This document shows positions 16,158 through 28,518 of a DNA stretch of 64,000 nt, piece by piece (position 1 is the first letter of the stretch; every line of letters starts with the position of its first letter). Location of the stretch: the NCBI RefSeq assembly GCF_009711185.1, contig NZ_WMIF01000002.1, forward strand, positions 62,001 through 126,000. The letters are read 5' to 3'. This DNA is from Paracoccus limosus. GTDB taxonomy: Bacteria; Pseudomonadota; Alphaproteobacteria; Rhodobacterales; Rhodobacteraceae. The translations under genes were made by a program, and so were the position numbers. The notes beneath the pieces are model-generated. The model ran no database searches. It was not told the origin of the DNA and saw nothing but the letters and a program-made list of their open reading frames with translations.

Positions 16158-17768
16158 ATGGCCATCACCTCTGCCAACCAGCTTGAACTGCTGCAAACCG
16201 CCGAGGCCGTCGCGCGGGAAAAGATGATCGACCCCGATCTGGTGATCGAGGCCATGGAGGACAGCCTGGCCCGGGCCGCCAAGTCGCGCTACGGCAGCGA
16301 AATGGACATCCGGGTCAAGATCGACCGCAAGACCGGCAATGCCACCTTTACCCGCGTCCGCACCGTCGTTGCCGATGAAGAAGTCGAGAATTATCAGGCG
16401 CAACTGACCGTCGCCCAGGCCCGCCCCTATCTGGACAATCCGCAGATCGGCGACGAGATCATCGACGAGGTGCCGCCGGTCGAGCTGGGCCGCATCGCCG
16501 CGCAATCTGCGAAACAGGTTATCCTGCAGCGCGTCCGCGAGGCCGAGCGTGATCGCCAGTACGAAGAATTCAAGGACCGCGCCGGCACCATCATCAACGG
16601 CGTCGTCAAGCGCGAGGAATATGGCAACATCATCGTCGATGTCGGCCGCGGCGAAGCCATCCTGCGCCGCAACGAAAAGATCGGCCGCGAAAGCTATCGC
16701 CCGAACGACCGCATCCGCGCCTATGTCAAGGATGTGCGCCGCGAAGCGCGTGGTCCGCAGATTTTCCTGTCGCGCACCGATCCGCAGTTCATGGCCGAGC
16801 TGTTCAAGATGGAAGTGCCGGAGATCTATGACGGCGTGATCGAGATCAAGGCCTGCGCCCGCGATCCGGGGTCGCGCGCCAAGATCGCCGTGATTTCCTA
16901 TGACAACTCGATCGACCCGGTCGGCGCCTGCGTCGGTATGCGCGGCTCGCGCGTGCAGGCCGTGGTGGGTGAACTGCAAGGCGAAAAGATCGACATCATC
17001 CCGTGGTCGGATGATCAGGCGACCTTCCTGGTGAACGCGCTGCAACCGGCCGAGGTCGCGAAGGTCGTTTTTGACGAGGACGCGACCCGCATCGAGGTGG
17101 TGGTGCCCGACGAACAGCTGTCGCTGGCCATCGGCCGTCGCGGCCAGAACGTGCGTCTGGCCAGCCAGCTGACCGGGCTCGACATCGATATCCTGACCGA
17201 GGAAGAAGAATCCAAGCGCCGTCAGGCCGAGTTCAACGCCCGCACCAAGCTGTTCATGGACACGCTGGATCTGGACGAGTTCTTTGCCCAGCTGCTGGTC
17301 GCTGAAGGCTTCACCAATCTGGAAGAGGTGGCCTATGTCGATCAGGACGAGCTTCTGTCCATCGACGGCGTGGATGCTTCGACCGCCGACGAGCTGCAGA
17401 CCCGTGCCCGCGAGCATCTGGAAGCTGCGAATCGCGCCGCTCTGGAAAATGCCCGCGCCCTTGGCGCCGAGGAAAGCCTGATCGAATTCGACGGTCTGAC
17501 CCCGCAGATGGTCGAGGCGCTGGCCAAGGACGACGTCAAGACGCTGGAAGATTTCGCCACCTGCGCCGATTGGGAACTGGCCGGCGGCTGGACCACCGAG
17601 AATGGCCAGCGCAAGAAAGACGACGGCATTCTGGAACCCTTCGGCGTCAGCCTTGAGGATGCGCAGACCATGGTCATGACCGCCCGCGTGATGCTGGGTT
17701 GGGTCGATCCGACCGAGCTGGAGGCCGAGGCGGCCGAAGGCGAAGACGAACAGGAGGCCGGGGTGTAA
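16158..17768 (+). CDS. nusA: Transcription termination/antitermination protein NusA
   Basis: NusA binds RNA polymerase and controls pausing, termination and antitermination. The 536 residues show the N-terminal polymerase-binding domain, the S1 domain ([18 protein letters not shown]), two KH domains ([21 protein letters not shown] and [20 protein letters not shown]) and C-terminal helix-hairpin-helix acidic repeats. It is the second gene of the rimP operon and may feed back on the leader terminator upstream. Confidence 0.97.
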   Translation: MAITSANQLELLQTAEAVAREKMIDPDLVIEAMEDSLARAAKSRYGSEMDIRVKIDRKTGNATFTRVRTVVADEEVENYQAQLTVAQARPYLDNPQIGDEIIDEVPPVELGRIAAQSAKQVILQRVREAERDRQYEEFKDRAGTIINGVVKREEYGNIIVDVGRGEAILRRNEKIGRESYRPNDRIRAYVKDVRREARGPQIFLSRTDPQFMAELFKMEVPEIYDGVIEIKACARDPGSRAKIAVISYDNSIDPVGACVGMRGSRVQAVVGELQGEKIDIIPWSDDQATFLVNALQPAEVAKVVFDEDATRIEVVVPDEQLSLAIGRRGQNVRLASQLTGLDIDILTEEEESKRRQAEFNARTKLFMDTLDLDEFFAQLLVAEGFTNLEEVAYVDQDELLSIDGVDASTADELQTRAREHLEAANRAALENARALGAEESLIEFDGLTPQMVEALAKDDVKTLEDFATCADWELAGGWTTENGQRKKDDGILEPFGVSLEDAQTMVMTARVMLGWVDPTELEAEAAEGEDEQEAGV

Positions 17769-17783
17769 CGCCCCGGGGACCTG

Positions 17784-18404
17784 ATGACACGCGGGGGCCG
17801 TATCAAGGACCGCGAGACGTCGGAACGTCGCTGTATCGTGACGGGCGAAACCCAGCCAAAAGCTGGGTTGATCCGCTTTGTTGCGGGCCCTGATGCGCAG
17901 GTGGTGCCGGATCTGGCCGAAAAGCTGCCGGGGCGCGGCTTTTGGGTGCTGGCCGACCGTGCCGCGCTGGACAAGGCGGCGGCCAAGGGACTGTTCTCGC
18001 GTGGGGCCAAGGCGCAGGTTTCAGCTCCTCCGGAGCTGGTTTCCATGATAGAATCCGGGCTGGCAAAGCGGGTGACCGATACCCTGTCGCTGGCCCGCAA
18101 GGCCGGCATCGCGGTGGCCGGCTTTGAAAAGGTCAAGGAGTGGCTGGCAGGCGGCAGGGCCAAGGTGCTGTTGCAGGCCAGCGACGGATCGGAACGCGGC
18201 AAGGGCAAGCTGTGGACACCGCCCGGTGGGCGCTGGTTCGGCTGCCTGACCGCATCAGAATTGGGTTTGTCCTTTGGGCGTGATCATGTCATACACAGCG
18301 CGCTTGCGCCGGGGGCACTGACCGACACGTTGATCAGGGACGCGAGCAGACTGAATGGTCTGCGCGGGCATGACGGCGGCAATGCGGCCGCCGGGAAGGA
18401 ATGA
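17784..18404 (+). CDS. YlxR-family RNA-binding protein fused to an L7Ae-like domain
   Basis: A 206-residue protein with an N-terminal YlxR (DUF448) domain containing [23 protein letters not shown] and [18 protein letters not shown], followed from about residue 90 by an L7Ae/YlxQ-like region ([36 protein letters not shown]). In Firmicutes these are two separate genes between nusA and infB; here they are one. YlxR homologues have been linked to the RNase P RNA. The C-terminus ([18 protein letters not shown]) fits the alphaproteobacterial form. Confidence 0.9.
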   Translation: MTRGGRIKDRETSERRCIVTGETQPKAGLIRFVAGPDAQVVPDLAEKLPGRGFWVLADRAALDKAAAKGLFSRGAKAQVSAPPELVSMIESGLAKRVTDTLSLARKAGIAVAGFEKVKEWLAGGRAKVLLQASDGSERGKGKLWTPPGGRWFGCLTASELGLSFGRDHVIHSALAPGALTDTLIRDASRLNGLRGHDGGNAAAGKE

Positions 18405-18411
18405 AATCGGA

Positions 18412-20958
18412 ATGAGCGATACTGACGGAAAGAAACCCCTGGGTCTTGGTGGCGGCTCTGGTCGTTCGGGCCAGGTGAAGCAAAGCTTCAGCCATGGCCG
18501 GACCCATAATGTCGCGGTCGAGGTCAAGCGCAAGCGCGTGATCGTGCCGGGCAAACCGGCTGCGGCGGGCGGTGCGCGCGCGGGCTCTCCCTCGGCGATC
18601 GGCGGCGATCCTTCCAAGCGCCCGGCGGGCATCTCGGATGCCGAGATGGAGCGCCGCATGGCCGCCCTGCGTGCCGCCAAGGCCCGTGAGGTCGAGGAAG
18701 CCGCGCAGCGCGAAGCCGAGGAAAAGGCCCGCGAGGAAGAGCGCGAACGTCGCCGGCTGGAGGCCGAGGCGAAAGAGCGCGAGGATCGCGAACGCGAGGA
18801 AGCCCTGCGCCTGAAGGCCGAAGAGGACGAGCGCCGCGCCCGCGAGGCCGAGCTGCGCGCCCAGAAGAAAGCCGAAGTCACCAAGCCCAAGGCCCCCGAA
18901 GCCCGTCCCGCCCCCGCCGACCGCGCTGCGGCCGAAGCGGCGGCTGCGCGTGCCGAGACCAAGGGCGTGACCTCGACCGCGCCGCGCAAGACCGAGCGCG
19001 AGCGTGACACCCGCACCACGACCGATGATCGCGACAACCGCAACAAGGGCCGCGACGACAGCCGCCGCACCGGCAAGCTGTCGCTGAGCCAGGCCATGGA
19101 CGGCGAAGGCGGCCGCCAGCGTTCGCTGGCCGCGATGAAGCGCAAGCAGGAAAAAGCCCGGCAAAAGGCCATGGGCGGCAACATGCGTCAGGAAAAGCAG
19201 GTACGCGACGTGCAGCTGCCCGAAACCATTCTGGTGTCGGAACTGGCCAACCGCATGGCCGAGCGCACGCCCGATGTCATCAAATCGCTGATGCGCATGG
19301 GCCTGATGGTCACGGCGAACCAGGCGATCGACGCCGATACTGCGGAACTGGTCATCGATGAATTCGGCCACCGCGCCGTGCGCGTCTCGGATGCCGACGT
19401 GGAACAGGTCATCGATCAGATCGAGGACAAGGACGAGGATCTGAAGCCGCGCGCCCCGATCGTCACGATCATGGGCCACGTCGACCACGGCAAGACCTCG
19501 CTTCTGGATGCGATCCGCAAGACCAGCGTCGTCTCGGGCGAGGCCGGTGGCATCACCCAGCATATCGGCGCCTATCAGGTGAAAGCCTCGAACGGCTCGA
19601 CGCTGACCTTCCTCGATACGCCCGGCCACGCGGCTTTCACCTCGATGCGGGCCCGTGGCGCGCAGGTGACGGATATCGTCGTGCTGGTGGTTGCGGCCGA
19701 TGACGCCGTGATGCCGCAGACGATCGAGGCGATTGCCCATGCGAAAGCGGCCAAGGTGCCGATGATTGTGGCGATCAACAAGGTCGACAAGCCCTCTGCC
19801 GATCCGCAAAAGGTCCGCACGGCCCTGCTGCAGCACGAAATCGTCGTCGAGGCGATGTCGGGTGACGTGCAGGACGTGGAAGTGTCGGCCAAGACCGGCC
19901 AGGGTCTGGACCAGCTTCTGGAAGCCATTGCCCTTCAGGCCGAGATCCTTGAGCTGCGCGCCAACCCCGATCGCCCTGCCCAAGGTGCGGTGATCGAGGC
20001 CAAGCTGGATGTCGGTCGTGGCCCGGTCGCGACGGTTCTGGTGCAGAATGGCACCCTGCGTCGTGGCGACATCTTTGTTGTCGGCGAACAGTGGGGCAAG
20101 GTGCGCGCGCTGATCAACGACAAGGGCGAGCGCGTCGACGAGGCCGGTCCTTCGGTCCCGGTCGAGGTTCTGGGTCTGAATGGCACGCCTGCGGCAGGTG
20201 ACGTTCTGAACGTGGTTGAAACCGAAGCTCAGGCGCGTGAAATCGCCGATTATCGCGAACAGACCACCAAGGACAAACGCGCTGCTGCCGGTGCTGCCAT
20301 CACGCTGGATCAGATGTTGGCCAAGGCCAAGGCGGACGAAAACGTCGCCGAGCTTCCGGTGGTGCTGAAGGCCGACGTGCAGGGTTCTGCCGAAGCCATC
20401 GTTCAGGCGCTGGAAAAGATCGGCAACGACGAGGTGCGCGTCCGCGTGCTGCATTACGGCGTCGGTGCCATCACCGAGTCGGATGTGGGTCTGGCCGAAG
20501 CCAGCCAGGCACCGGTCATCGGCTTCAACGTCCGGGCAAACGCGCCGGCGCGGAATGCCGCCAACCAGAAGGGCGTCGAGATCCGTTACTACTCGATCAT
20601 CTATGATCTGGTGGATGACATCAAAGCGGCCGCTTCGGGCCTGCTGTCGGCCGAGGTGCGCGAAAACTTCATCGGCTATGCCGAGATCCGCGAAGTCTTC
20701 CGCGTCACGGGCGTCGGCAATGTCGCCGGCTGTCTGGTGACCGAGGGCGTGGCACGCCGTTCGGCAGGCGTGCGCCTGCTGCGCGACAACGTCGTCGTCC
20801 ACGAAGGCACGCTGAAGACGCTGAAGCGCTTCAAGGACGAGGTTCGGGAAGTGCAATCCGGTCAGGAATGCGGCATGGCCTTTGAAAACTATGACGACAT
20901 CCGCAAGGGCGATGTCATCGAGATCTTTGAGCGCGAGGAAGTGCAGCGCCAGCTGTGA
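18412..20958 (+). CDS. infB: Translation initiation factor IF-2
   Basis: IF-2 brings initiator tRNA to the ribosome. The 848-residue protein has a long, highly charged Glu/Arg/Ala coiled-coil N-terminus (about residues 75-170), an IF2_N region ([31 protein letters not shown]), the GTPase domain with G1 GHVDHGKT (355-362), DTPGHAAF and NKVD, and the C-terminal domains that bind formyl-Met. I chose the ATG at 18412, where MSDTDGKK begins. A terminator follows within 25 bases. Confidence 0.97.
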   Translation: MSDTDGKKPLGLGGGSGRSGQVKQSFSHGRTHNVAVEVKRKRVIVPGKPAAAGGARAGSPSAIGGDPSKRPAGISDAEMERRMAALRAAKAREVEEAAQREAEEKAREEERERRRLEAEAKEREDREREEALRLKAEEDERRAREAELRAQKKAEVTKPKAPEARPAPADRAAAEAAAARAETKGVTSTAPRKTERERDTRTTTDDRDNRNKGRDDSRRTGKLSLSQAMDGEGGRQRSLAAMKRKQEKARQKAMGGNMRQEKQVRDVQLPETILVSELANRMAERTPDVIKSLMRMGLMVTANQAIDADTAELVIDEFGHRAVRVSDADVEQVIDQIEDKDEDLKPRAPIVTIMGHVDHGKTSLLDAIRKTSVVSGEAGGITQHIGAYQVKASNGSTLTFLDTPGHAAFTSMRARGAQVTDIVVLVVAADDAVMPQTIEAIAHAKAAKVPMIVAINKVDKPSADPQKVRTALLQHEIVVEAMSGDVQDVEVSAKTGQGLDQLLEAIALQAEILELRANPDRPAQGAVIEAKLDVGRGPVATVLVQNGTLRRGDIFVVGEQWGKVRALINDKGERVDEAGPSVPVEVLGLNGTPAAGDVLNVVETEAQAREIADYREQTTKDKRAAAGAAITLDQMLAKAKADENVAELPVVLKADVQGSAEAIVQALEKIGNDEVRVRVLHYGVGAITESDVGLAEASQAPVIGFNVRANAPARNAANQKGVEIRYYSIIYDLVDDIKAAASGLLSAEVRENFIGYAEIREVFRVTGVGNVAGCLVTEGVARRSAGVRLLRDNVVVHEGTLKTLKRFKDEVREVQSGQECGMAFENYDDIRKGDVIEIFEREEVQRQL

Positions 20959-20982
20959 TCCGGGCGACATGATCCAAGAACG

Positions 20983-21013
20983 GGGCGGTCCTGCGGGGCC
21001 GCCCTTTCGTTTT
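20983..21013 (+). terminator. Terminator of the rimP-infB operon
   Basis: A 9-base stem (20983-20991 with 20996-21004, one GU pair) with a TGCG loop is followed by TTTCGTTTT, 24 bases after the infB stop codon. I see no gene between it and 21183. Confidence 0.8.
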
Positions 21014-21182
21014 GGGTATCCGGCGGGCGCGGTTCAGCCGGGGCAGGCCGAGCGCACGGTGCCGGAAAAGGTGAGTTTTGGGCACCCGTGGGGGCAGCCG
21101 CAGCAAAGGGCGGTCAAGCCGCTGATCTTGCGTCATGATCCGGCCCGCGCCTGCGGCAGGACCACCGGGAAAGGCGCGGCAC

Positions 21183-21218
21183 AAAAAAAGACGGGGCCCG
21201 TCCGCGCGAGCCCCGTCA
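21183..21218 (-). terminator. Terminator of the 43-codon gene
   Basis: Read on the minus strand, GACGGGGC (21218-21211 side) pairs with GCCCCGTC and runs into seven U. It lies 30 bases after the stop codon of the small gene at 21248-21379 and supports its being transcribed. Confidence 0.8.
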
Positions 21219-21247
21219 ATGGTGTTGTGGCACTGCTGGGGCGCTTG

Positions 21248-21379
21248 TCACGCCATCACTACGGGCTTGCCTTCGTAAGTCTTGCTGCCGACGCGCACAA
21301 TGATATTGCCGTTCGAAGCATGACGTTCAAAGACGCCCTGGACAGAAATGCAGCTCCCGATCGTGATCGTGCGAATCAT
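21248..21379 (-). CDS. Small conserved-looking protein of 43 residues
   Basis: A short frame starting MIRTITIGSCISVQGVFE and ending YEGKPVVMA. It has a very strong ribosome-binding site (GAGGAGGAGAT about 7 bases before ATG), an AT-rich leader of about 110 bases and its own intrinsic terminator. The alternating hydrophobic pattern (GNIIVRVGSKTYEG) suggests a small beta-sheet protein. There is one cysteine, at position 10. I do not recognise a function. It lies downstream of mutT but is separated by the AT-rich gap, so it probably has its own promoter. Confidence 0.7.
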   Translation of the reverse strand: MIRTITIGSCISVQGVFERHASNGNIIVRVGSKTYEGKPVVMA

Positions 21380-21498
21380 GTCCAGATCTCCTCCTCTACA
21401 GGATTTCAGGATTGCCACAGAATCGTTAAAAGTTAACTAATAATGTGTAACAGGCCGGCAGAATAATTAAATTACCCACCCGTTGTGTTGTATTAGTC

Positions 21499-21897
21499 TC
21501 ATATCCACTCGCGTAAAACGGGAATTAAGGGGATATCGGCCGGCGGCATGGGGTATTTGTTCAATTCTTCGGCAGTAGCCCAAGACAGGCGCTGCCCTTC
21601 CTGAGGCATCGGCACACCCTGCCAGCGCCGGCAGGCGAACAGCGGCATCAGCAGGTGGAAATCGTCATAGCTGTGGCTGGCAAAGCTGAGCGGCGCCAGA
21701 CACGAGGACCAGGTCTCGATGCCCAGTTCCTCATGCAGCTCGCGGATCAGCGCCGCTTCGGGGGTCTCGCCCGGCTCGACCTTGCCGCCGGGAAATTCCC
21801 ACAGGCCTGCGAGGGACTTGCCCTCGGGGCGCTGTGCCAGCAGCACGCGGCCGTCCTTGTCGATCAGGGCGACGGCCGCGACCAGCACGATCCTCAT
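21499..21897 (-). CDS. mutT: MutT, 8-oxo-dGTP diphosphatase
   Basis: A 132-residue Nudix hydrolase that removes oxidised nucleotides. The Nudix box begins at GG 37-38 (WEFPGGKVEPGE) and ends with RELHEELG (52-59). Family features such as LLAQRPEGKSLAGLWEFPG point to MutT rather than another Nudix type. Its start overlaps the argJ stop codon by 4 bases. Confidence 0.93.
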   Translation of the reverse strand: MRIVLVAAVALIDKDGRVLLAQRPEGKSLAGLWEFPGGKVEPGETPEAALIRELHEELGIETWSSCLAPLSFASHSYDDFHLLMPLFACRRWQGVPMPQEGQRLSWATAEELNKYPMPPADIPLIPVLREWI

Positions 21898-23336
21898 GAG
21901 CGGTAATCGGCGTTGATGTCGATGTAGCCATGCGTCAGGTCGCAGGTCCAGACCGTGCGCTCGGCCTTCCCCAGCCCCAGATCGACGCCGATCACCAGAT
22001 GATCGCGCTTCATATAGGCGCTGGCCTTGGCCTCGTCATAGCTGGGGGCGCGCCAGCCGTTTTCGGCCAGAACCATGTCGCCAAAGCGGATGGTCAGCCG
22101 GTCGCGGTCGGCGGTGGCGCCGGATTTGCCCACGGCCATGACCACGCGGCCCCAGTTGGCGTCCTCGCCGGCGATGGCGGTCTTGACCAGCGGCGAGTTG
22201 GCGATGGCCATGGCGACGCGATGGGCGTCCTCGGGCGTGGTCGCGCCGGTCACCTGCACCTCGACGAATTTCGTCGCGCCCTCGCCGTCGCGCACCACCT
22301 GCTGGGCCAGATCCAGCATCACCTCACCCAGCGCCTTGACGAAATGCCGGGCCGGGGTCGAACGCAGATCGGTGATCTCGGCCGCCGGGGATTTGCCGGT
22401 CGCGGCAAGGATCAGCGAATCCGAGGTCGAGGTGTCGCTGTCCACGGTGATGGCGTTGAAGGTGCTGTCCATCTGGCTGCTGAGGATGCGTTGCAGCAGA
22501 TCGGGTGCGATCTTGGCGTCGGTAAAGACATAGACCAGCATGGTCGCCATGTCCGGGGCGATCATCCCCGACCCCTTGGCGATGCCGACGATATTGATGG
22601 TGCCGCCCTCCGCCTCGAACGAGGCCGCGGCGCCCTTGGGGAAGGTGTCGGTGGTCATGATCGCGCGCGCGGCGGCGGCGGCGCCCTGTGCGTCCAGCTC
22701 GCCTGCAAGCTGATCGACGATGGCGGTGATGCGCCCGGCCGGCAGCGGCTCGCCGATCACGCCGGTCGAGGACGAGAACACCCGGTCACGCGGCACGCCA
22801 AGCGCCGAGGCGACGCTGCCCGTCACCTTGTCCACCGCCTGCTGGCCATCGGCGCCGGTAAAGGCATTGGCATTGCCCGAGTTCACGATGATCGCCGCGC
22901 CGGCCCCGGTGTCGGGTTTCAGCGCCAGCTTGGCCTGACAATCCAGCACGCTGGCCGCCCGGGTCGAGGATTTGGTAAAGGCGCCCGCGATCGCCGTGCC
23001 CGGCGCCAGCCGGACCAGCATCACGTCGGTGCGGCCCTGATATTTCACCCCGGCCGCACCCGAGGCGAATTCGGCCCCGGCGATCACCGGCAGTTCGGGA
23101 AAGCTGGCCGGCGCCAGAGGCGAGACCAGCTTGGTCTTTTTCGCGGCGGCCTTGGCCGTCACCTTGGCGGTTGCCTGCGACGCGGCCGAAGCGGCGCCCG
23201 GCAGATGGTCCTCGATCCGGGTCTCGATCTCACCCACAGCCTGTTCGGCGCGCTGCTTGAGCTTTTTCAGCTTTTTCTTCAGCGCCTGCAGCCGTTCGCT
23301 ATCCGAGCGTTTCGCTTTTTTTTCAGCCTTGGCCAT
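21894..23336 (-). CDS. argJ: Bifunctional ornithine acetyltransferase/N-acetylglutamate synthase with N-terminal extension
   Basis: ArgJ recycles the acetyl group between N-acetylornithine and glutamate in arginine synthesis. The 480-residue protein has the self-cleavage site before Thr265 (MATMLVYVF) and the family core starting at SPLAPASFPELPVIAG. The first 70 residues are unusual: a Lys-rich helical stretch (LQALKKKLKKLKQRAEQA) followed by an Ala/Lys-rich linker. They resemble histone-like or coiled-coil sequence and have no role in catalysis that I know of. The gene lies 3 bases after the parvulin gene and overlaps mutT. Confidence 0.93.
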   Translation of the reverse strand: MAKAEKKAKRSDSERLQALKKKLKKLKQRAEQAVGEIETRIEDHLPGAASAASQATAKVTAKAAAKKTKLVSPLAPASFPELPVIAGAEFASGAAGVKYQGRTDVMLVRLAPGTAIAGAFTKSSTRAASVLDCQAKLALKPDTGAGAAIIVNSGNANAFTGADGQQAVDKVTGSVASALGVPRDRVFSSSTGVIGEPLPAGRITAIVDQLAGELDAQGAAAAARAIMTTDTFPKGAAASFEAEGGTINIVGIAKGSGMIAPDMATMLVYVFTDAKIAPDLLQRILSSQMDSTFNAITVDSDTSTSDSLILAATGKSPAAEITDLRSTPARHFVKALGEVMLDLAQQVVRDGEGATKFVEVQVTGATTPEDAHRVAMAIANSPLVKTAIAGEDANWGRVVMAVGKSGATADRDRLTIRFGDMVLAENGWRAPSYDEAKASAYMKRDHLVIGVDLGLGKAERTVWTCDLTHGYIDINADYRS

Positions 23337-23339
23337 GGC

Positions 23340-24182
23340 TCATTCCCCCAGGATATCGGTCTTGTTCAGCAGCGCCGGATCAAGGTTCGGCGTCTTTTCG
23401 ATCTTGGACTCGGTCACGCGCTTTTCGATGGCGGCCTGCACCTTGTCGCGGCGCACCTGCACGGCCAGCTGGTCCTTGATCTCGTCGAACTTGGGCGGCG
23501 TCACCTCGCGCGAGTCGATCAGCTTGATGACATGCCAGCCGAAACCGGTCTGCACCGGGGCCGAGATCTCGCCCTTTTTCAGTGCCTTCACCGCCTCGGC
23601 AAAGGGTGGCACCATCTGTTCTGCCTGGAACCAGCCCAGATCGCCCTTGTTCGGGCCCGAGGTCGGGTCGGTCGATTTCTGCTCGGCCAGCGTGCCGAAA
23701 TCGGCGCCGCCCTTCAACTCCTTCTCGATGGCGTCAGCCTCTTCCTTGGTTTTCACAAGGATATGGGCGGCATCATATTCCAGCTTGGGCGTGGTCTGGC
23801 CGCCAAAGGCCTGATCATAGGCGGCTTTCAGCTCGTCCTCGGTCGGCTCGGCGGAGGCGACCTTTTCCAGCACCGAACCGGCCAGATAGGCGCGCTTTTC
23901 GATCTCAAGCGCGGCAGTGTCACGCTTGCTCAGCGGCTCGGCCTCTTGGGCCACGGCGGTCTGGCGGATCATCTGGTCCAGCATCAGATCCCACAGCGCG
24001 GTATCGGGCAGGCCCTGCGTGGTCTGCGCATCCATGCCCTGACGCATGGCGATCATCTGGCCCAGCGTCACGCTCTCGCCATTGACGGTGGCGACGACCG
24101 TGCTGGCATCCTGGGCAAAGGCGGGCAATCCGCCGAAGGCGGCGCCGGCAAGCGCGGTGGCGGCAAGAAGCGATTTCAGCAT
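23340..24182 (-). CDS. Exported parvulin-type peptidyl-prolyl isomerase
   Basis: A 280-residue periplasmic foldase. The signal peptide (MLKSLLAATALAGAAFG, cleavage after AFA) precedes a SurA/PrsA-like N-terminal region and a PpiC rotamase domain from about residue 130 (YDAAHILVKTKEEAD, KGDLGWFQAEQMVPPFAEA, TGFGWHVIKL). I chose the start at the signal peptide. It is the first gene of the parvulin-argJ-mutT run and is divergent from secA, so an export motor and an exported foldase share a promoter region. Confidence 0.9.
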   Translation of the reverse strand: MLKSLLAATALAGAAFGGLPAFAQDASTVVATVNGESVTLGQMIAMRQGMDAQTTQGLPDTALWDLMLDQMIRQTAVAQEAEPLSKRDTAALEIEKRAYLAGSVLEKVASAEPTEDELKAAYDQAFGGQTTPKLEYDAAHILVKTKEEADAIEKELKGGADFGTLAEQKSTDPTSGPNKGDLGWFQAEQMVPPFAEAVKALKKGEISAPVQTGFGWHVIKLIDSREVTPPKFDEIKDQLAVQVRRDKVQAAIEKRVTESKIEKTPNLDPALLNKTDILGE

Positions 24183-24246
24183 GTTTTCCCTTTCCGGGGA
24201 CTGGTTCCAAAAGGTCGCGCCACGCATCGGTGAACCGGCGCAAAGA

Positions 24247-24275
24247 TTGACAGCATGGCCCTTGGCGCATACATC
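24247..24275 (+). promoter_or_regulatory. Promoter of secA
   Basis: A consensus TTGACA (24247-24252), 17 bases, then TACATC (24270-24275), in the 218-base gap between the divergent parvulin and secA genes. It would give a leader of about 120 bases, long enough for regulation, though I see no SecM-like frame in it. Confidence 0.6.
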
Positions 24276-24400
24276 CGGCCCAACCGAAAATGCGCGCCCG
24301 TCGCCGTTTTTCCGGCCCAAGTGATAGGGCAAGGCGAATGGTGGCGGCAAGTGGTCGGAACGTCCCGCGCACTCCCAGATACGCGATTTTGAAGGCTCAC

Positions 24401-27106
<2,706 letters not shown>

Positions 27107-27110
27107 GATG

Positions 27111-27132
27111 GGGGCCTTCGGGCCCCTTTTTT
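27111..27132 (+). terminator. Intrinsic terminator after secA
   Basis: GGGGCC-TTCG-GGCCCC followed by six T, beginning 5 bases after the secA stop codon. The UUCG tetraloop makes it very stable. Confidence 0.92.
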
Positions 27133-27161
27133 CATCGCCGACGCCTCTGGCCAGCTTGGCA

Positions 27162-27236
27162 TTGGGTATTTGGAAAATGGTGAAGAGTTGGGGGGCGGTG
27201 CGCCTCCAGCCCTTTCACCATTTCTTAAATACCCAA
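27162..27236. repeat. Palindromic repeat, family 1, copy 1 (complete)
   Basis: A 75-base inverted repeat. Its left arm 27162-27184 contains GGGTATTTGGAAAATGGTGA, and its right arm 27214-27236 is the reverse complement with three mismatches in 23 bases. The GC-rich centre is about 29 bases. It lies between the convergent secA and petR genes. Related arms occur at 37885-37912 and 47016-47118. Confidence 0.85.
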
Positions 27237-27265
27237 ATCCGGCGGTGCTGTCAGAACGGCGCTGG

Positions 27266-27982
27266 TCAGTCGGGCACCAGCATGTACCCGGTGCCGCGCA
27301 CGGTTTGCAGATAGCGCGGCTCGCGCGGGTCTGGTTCGATCTTGCGGCGCAGCCGGGTGATCTGCACGTCAATGGCGCGTTCCGAGTTTTCGCCGGCGTC
27401 TTCGCCCGGGCTGCGGCCAAGATCCTCGATCAGCGTGCTGCGGCTGACCGGTTGGCGCGGCGTATCGGCAAGGCGTCTCAGCAGCGCCTGTTCGGTGCCG
27501 GTCAGGCGCAGCGGCACCTCGCCCTGCCAAAGCTCGCCCTTGTCGGCGTCATAGCGCAGCGGGCCGATCGACAGGAACTTGGGGCCGCGCGTTTCGGCCG
27601 CCGGCATGCGGCGCAGGATGGCGGCGATGCGCAGCAACAGCTCGCGCGGTTCGAAGGGCTTGGCGAGGTAGTCGTCGGCGCCACTTTCCAGACCTGAGAT
27701 CCGGTCCTGCGTCTCGCCCTTGGCGGTCAGCAGCAGGATTGGCGTCGCCATGCGCTGGCGCAGGTCGCGGGTCAGCGAGAATCCGTCCTCGCCGGGCATC
27801 ATCACGTCCAGCACGATCAGGTCGAAATCCAGCCCCGACAGCAGCCGGCGGGCATGGGCGGCGTCGCGGGCCGTGGTGACCAGAAAGCCGCTGCGCATCA
27901 GGAAGCGCCGCAGCAGGGTGCGGATGCGTTCGTCGTCATCAACGATCAGGATATGGGCAAGCGGCTGGTCGGGCTGGGTCAT
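27266..27982 (-). CDS. petR: PetR-like OmpR-family response regulator
   Basis: A 238-residue response regulator. The receiver domain has the acidic pocket D15-D17, phospho-acceptor D59 (LIVLDVMMPGEDG), T86 and K108; the winged-helix DNA-binding domain ends RGTGYMLVPD. No histidine kinase gene is next to it. The partner is instead a MarR-type gene overlapping by 4 bases, the petP-petR arrangement described in Rhodobacter capsulatus, where PetR is needed for growth. The bc1 genes that follow petR there are not adjacent here. The name rests on this synteny. Confidence 0.82.
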   Translation of the reverse strand: MTQPDQPLAHILIVDDDERIRTLLRRFLMRSGFLVTTARDAAHARRLLSGLDFDLIVLDVMMPGEDGFSLTRDLRQRMATPILLLTAKGETQDRISGLESGADDYLAKPFEPRELLLRIAAILRRMPAAETRGPKFLSIGPLRYDADKGELWQGEVPLRLTGTEQALLRRLADTPRQPVSRSTLIEDLGRSPGEDAGENSERAIDVQITRLRRKIEPDPREPRYLQTVRGTGYMLVPD

Positions 27983-28497
27983 GTCGGCTCTTGCAGGTCT
28001 TTCAGGGCCTTGTATTGGCGCAGCGTATCACGATCCATCATCGCCTCAAGCACCTGACGGAAGCCGGCCACCGCATGCGGGCCGGCGGCGCGATAGGCGG
28101 CTCGCATGCGGGCGCGCTGGGTTTCCGAGAGGCGACGTTCAAGTGCGATGCCCTGTTCGGTCAGGAACAACTGGCGCTCGCGCCGGTCGCGGCGGCCGAC
28201 GCGGCTTTCCACCAGCCCGTCGTCAAGCAGGGCGCGCAAGACCCGGTTCAGCGATTGCTTGGTCACGCCCAGCACATCCAGCAGCGCTGTGACCGTCAGC
28301 CCCGGATCGCGGTTGATGAAATGCAGCGCGCGATGATGGGCGCGGCCGTAATCCAGTTCGGACAGGATCAGGTCGGGGTCGCTGGTAAAGGCACGATAGG
28401 CAAAGAACATCGCCTCGATGCCGCGGCGCAGCTGGTCATCGGTCAGGAACAGCAGGTTCTCGCCGCCGGTCGGGATCTGGCCGGGCTGGTTCTGCAT
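27979..28497 (-). CDS. petP: PetP-like MarR-family regulator
   Basis: A 172-residue MarR-type regulator with the helix-turn-helix GLTVTALLDVLGVTKQSLNRVLRALLDDGLVESRVGRRDRRERQLFLT. I chose the ATG at 28497 because AAGGGGGAA precedes it; the longer frame runs into the promoter. Its stop codon overlaps the petR start. In R. capsulatus, PetP is a MarR-like protein encoded just before PetR. A palindrome over its -10 element suggests autoregulation. Confidence 0.82.
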   Translation of the reverse strand: MQNQPGQIPTGGENLLFLTDDQLRRGIEAMFFAYRAFTSDPDLILSELDYGRAHHRALHFINRDPGLTVTALLDVLGVTKQSLNRVLRALLDDGLVESRVGRRDRRERQLFLTEQGIALERRLSETQRARMRAAYRAAGPHAVAGFRQVLEAMMDRDTLRQYKALKDLQEPT

Positions 28498-28518
28498 GGT
28501 TTCCCCCTTGTTTCTGTC

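Noticed and set aside
15456-17417. A 653-codon minus-strand frame opposite rimP and nusA
   Set aside because: The plus-strand genes are certain. The frame arises from codon bias in the opposing genes.
18650-18900. Repetitive Glu/Arg/Ala coding stretch as a tandem repeat or CRISPR-like array
   Set aside because: It is the charged N-terminal coiled coil of IF-2, with no regular unit or spacer structure.
18334-20970. An 878-codon minus-strand frame opposite infB
   Set aside because: IF-2 is unmistakable on the plus strand; the antisense frame has no start signal or homology.
21930-24233. A 767-codon plus-strand frame opposite argJ and the parvulin gene
   Set aside because: It is a shadow of two recognised minus-strand genes, with a Gly/His/Arg-rich composition and no domain.
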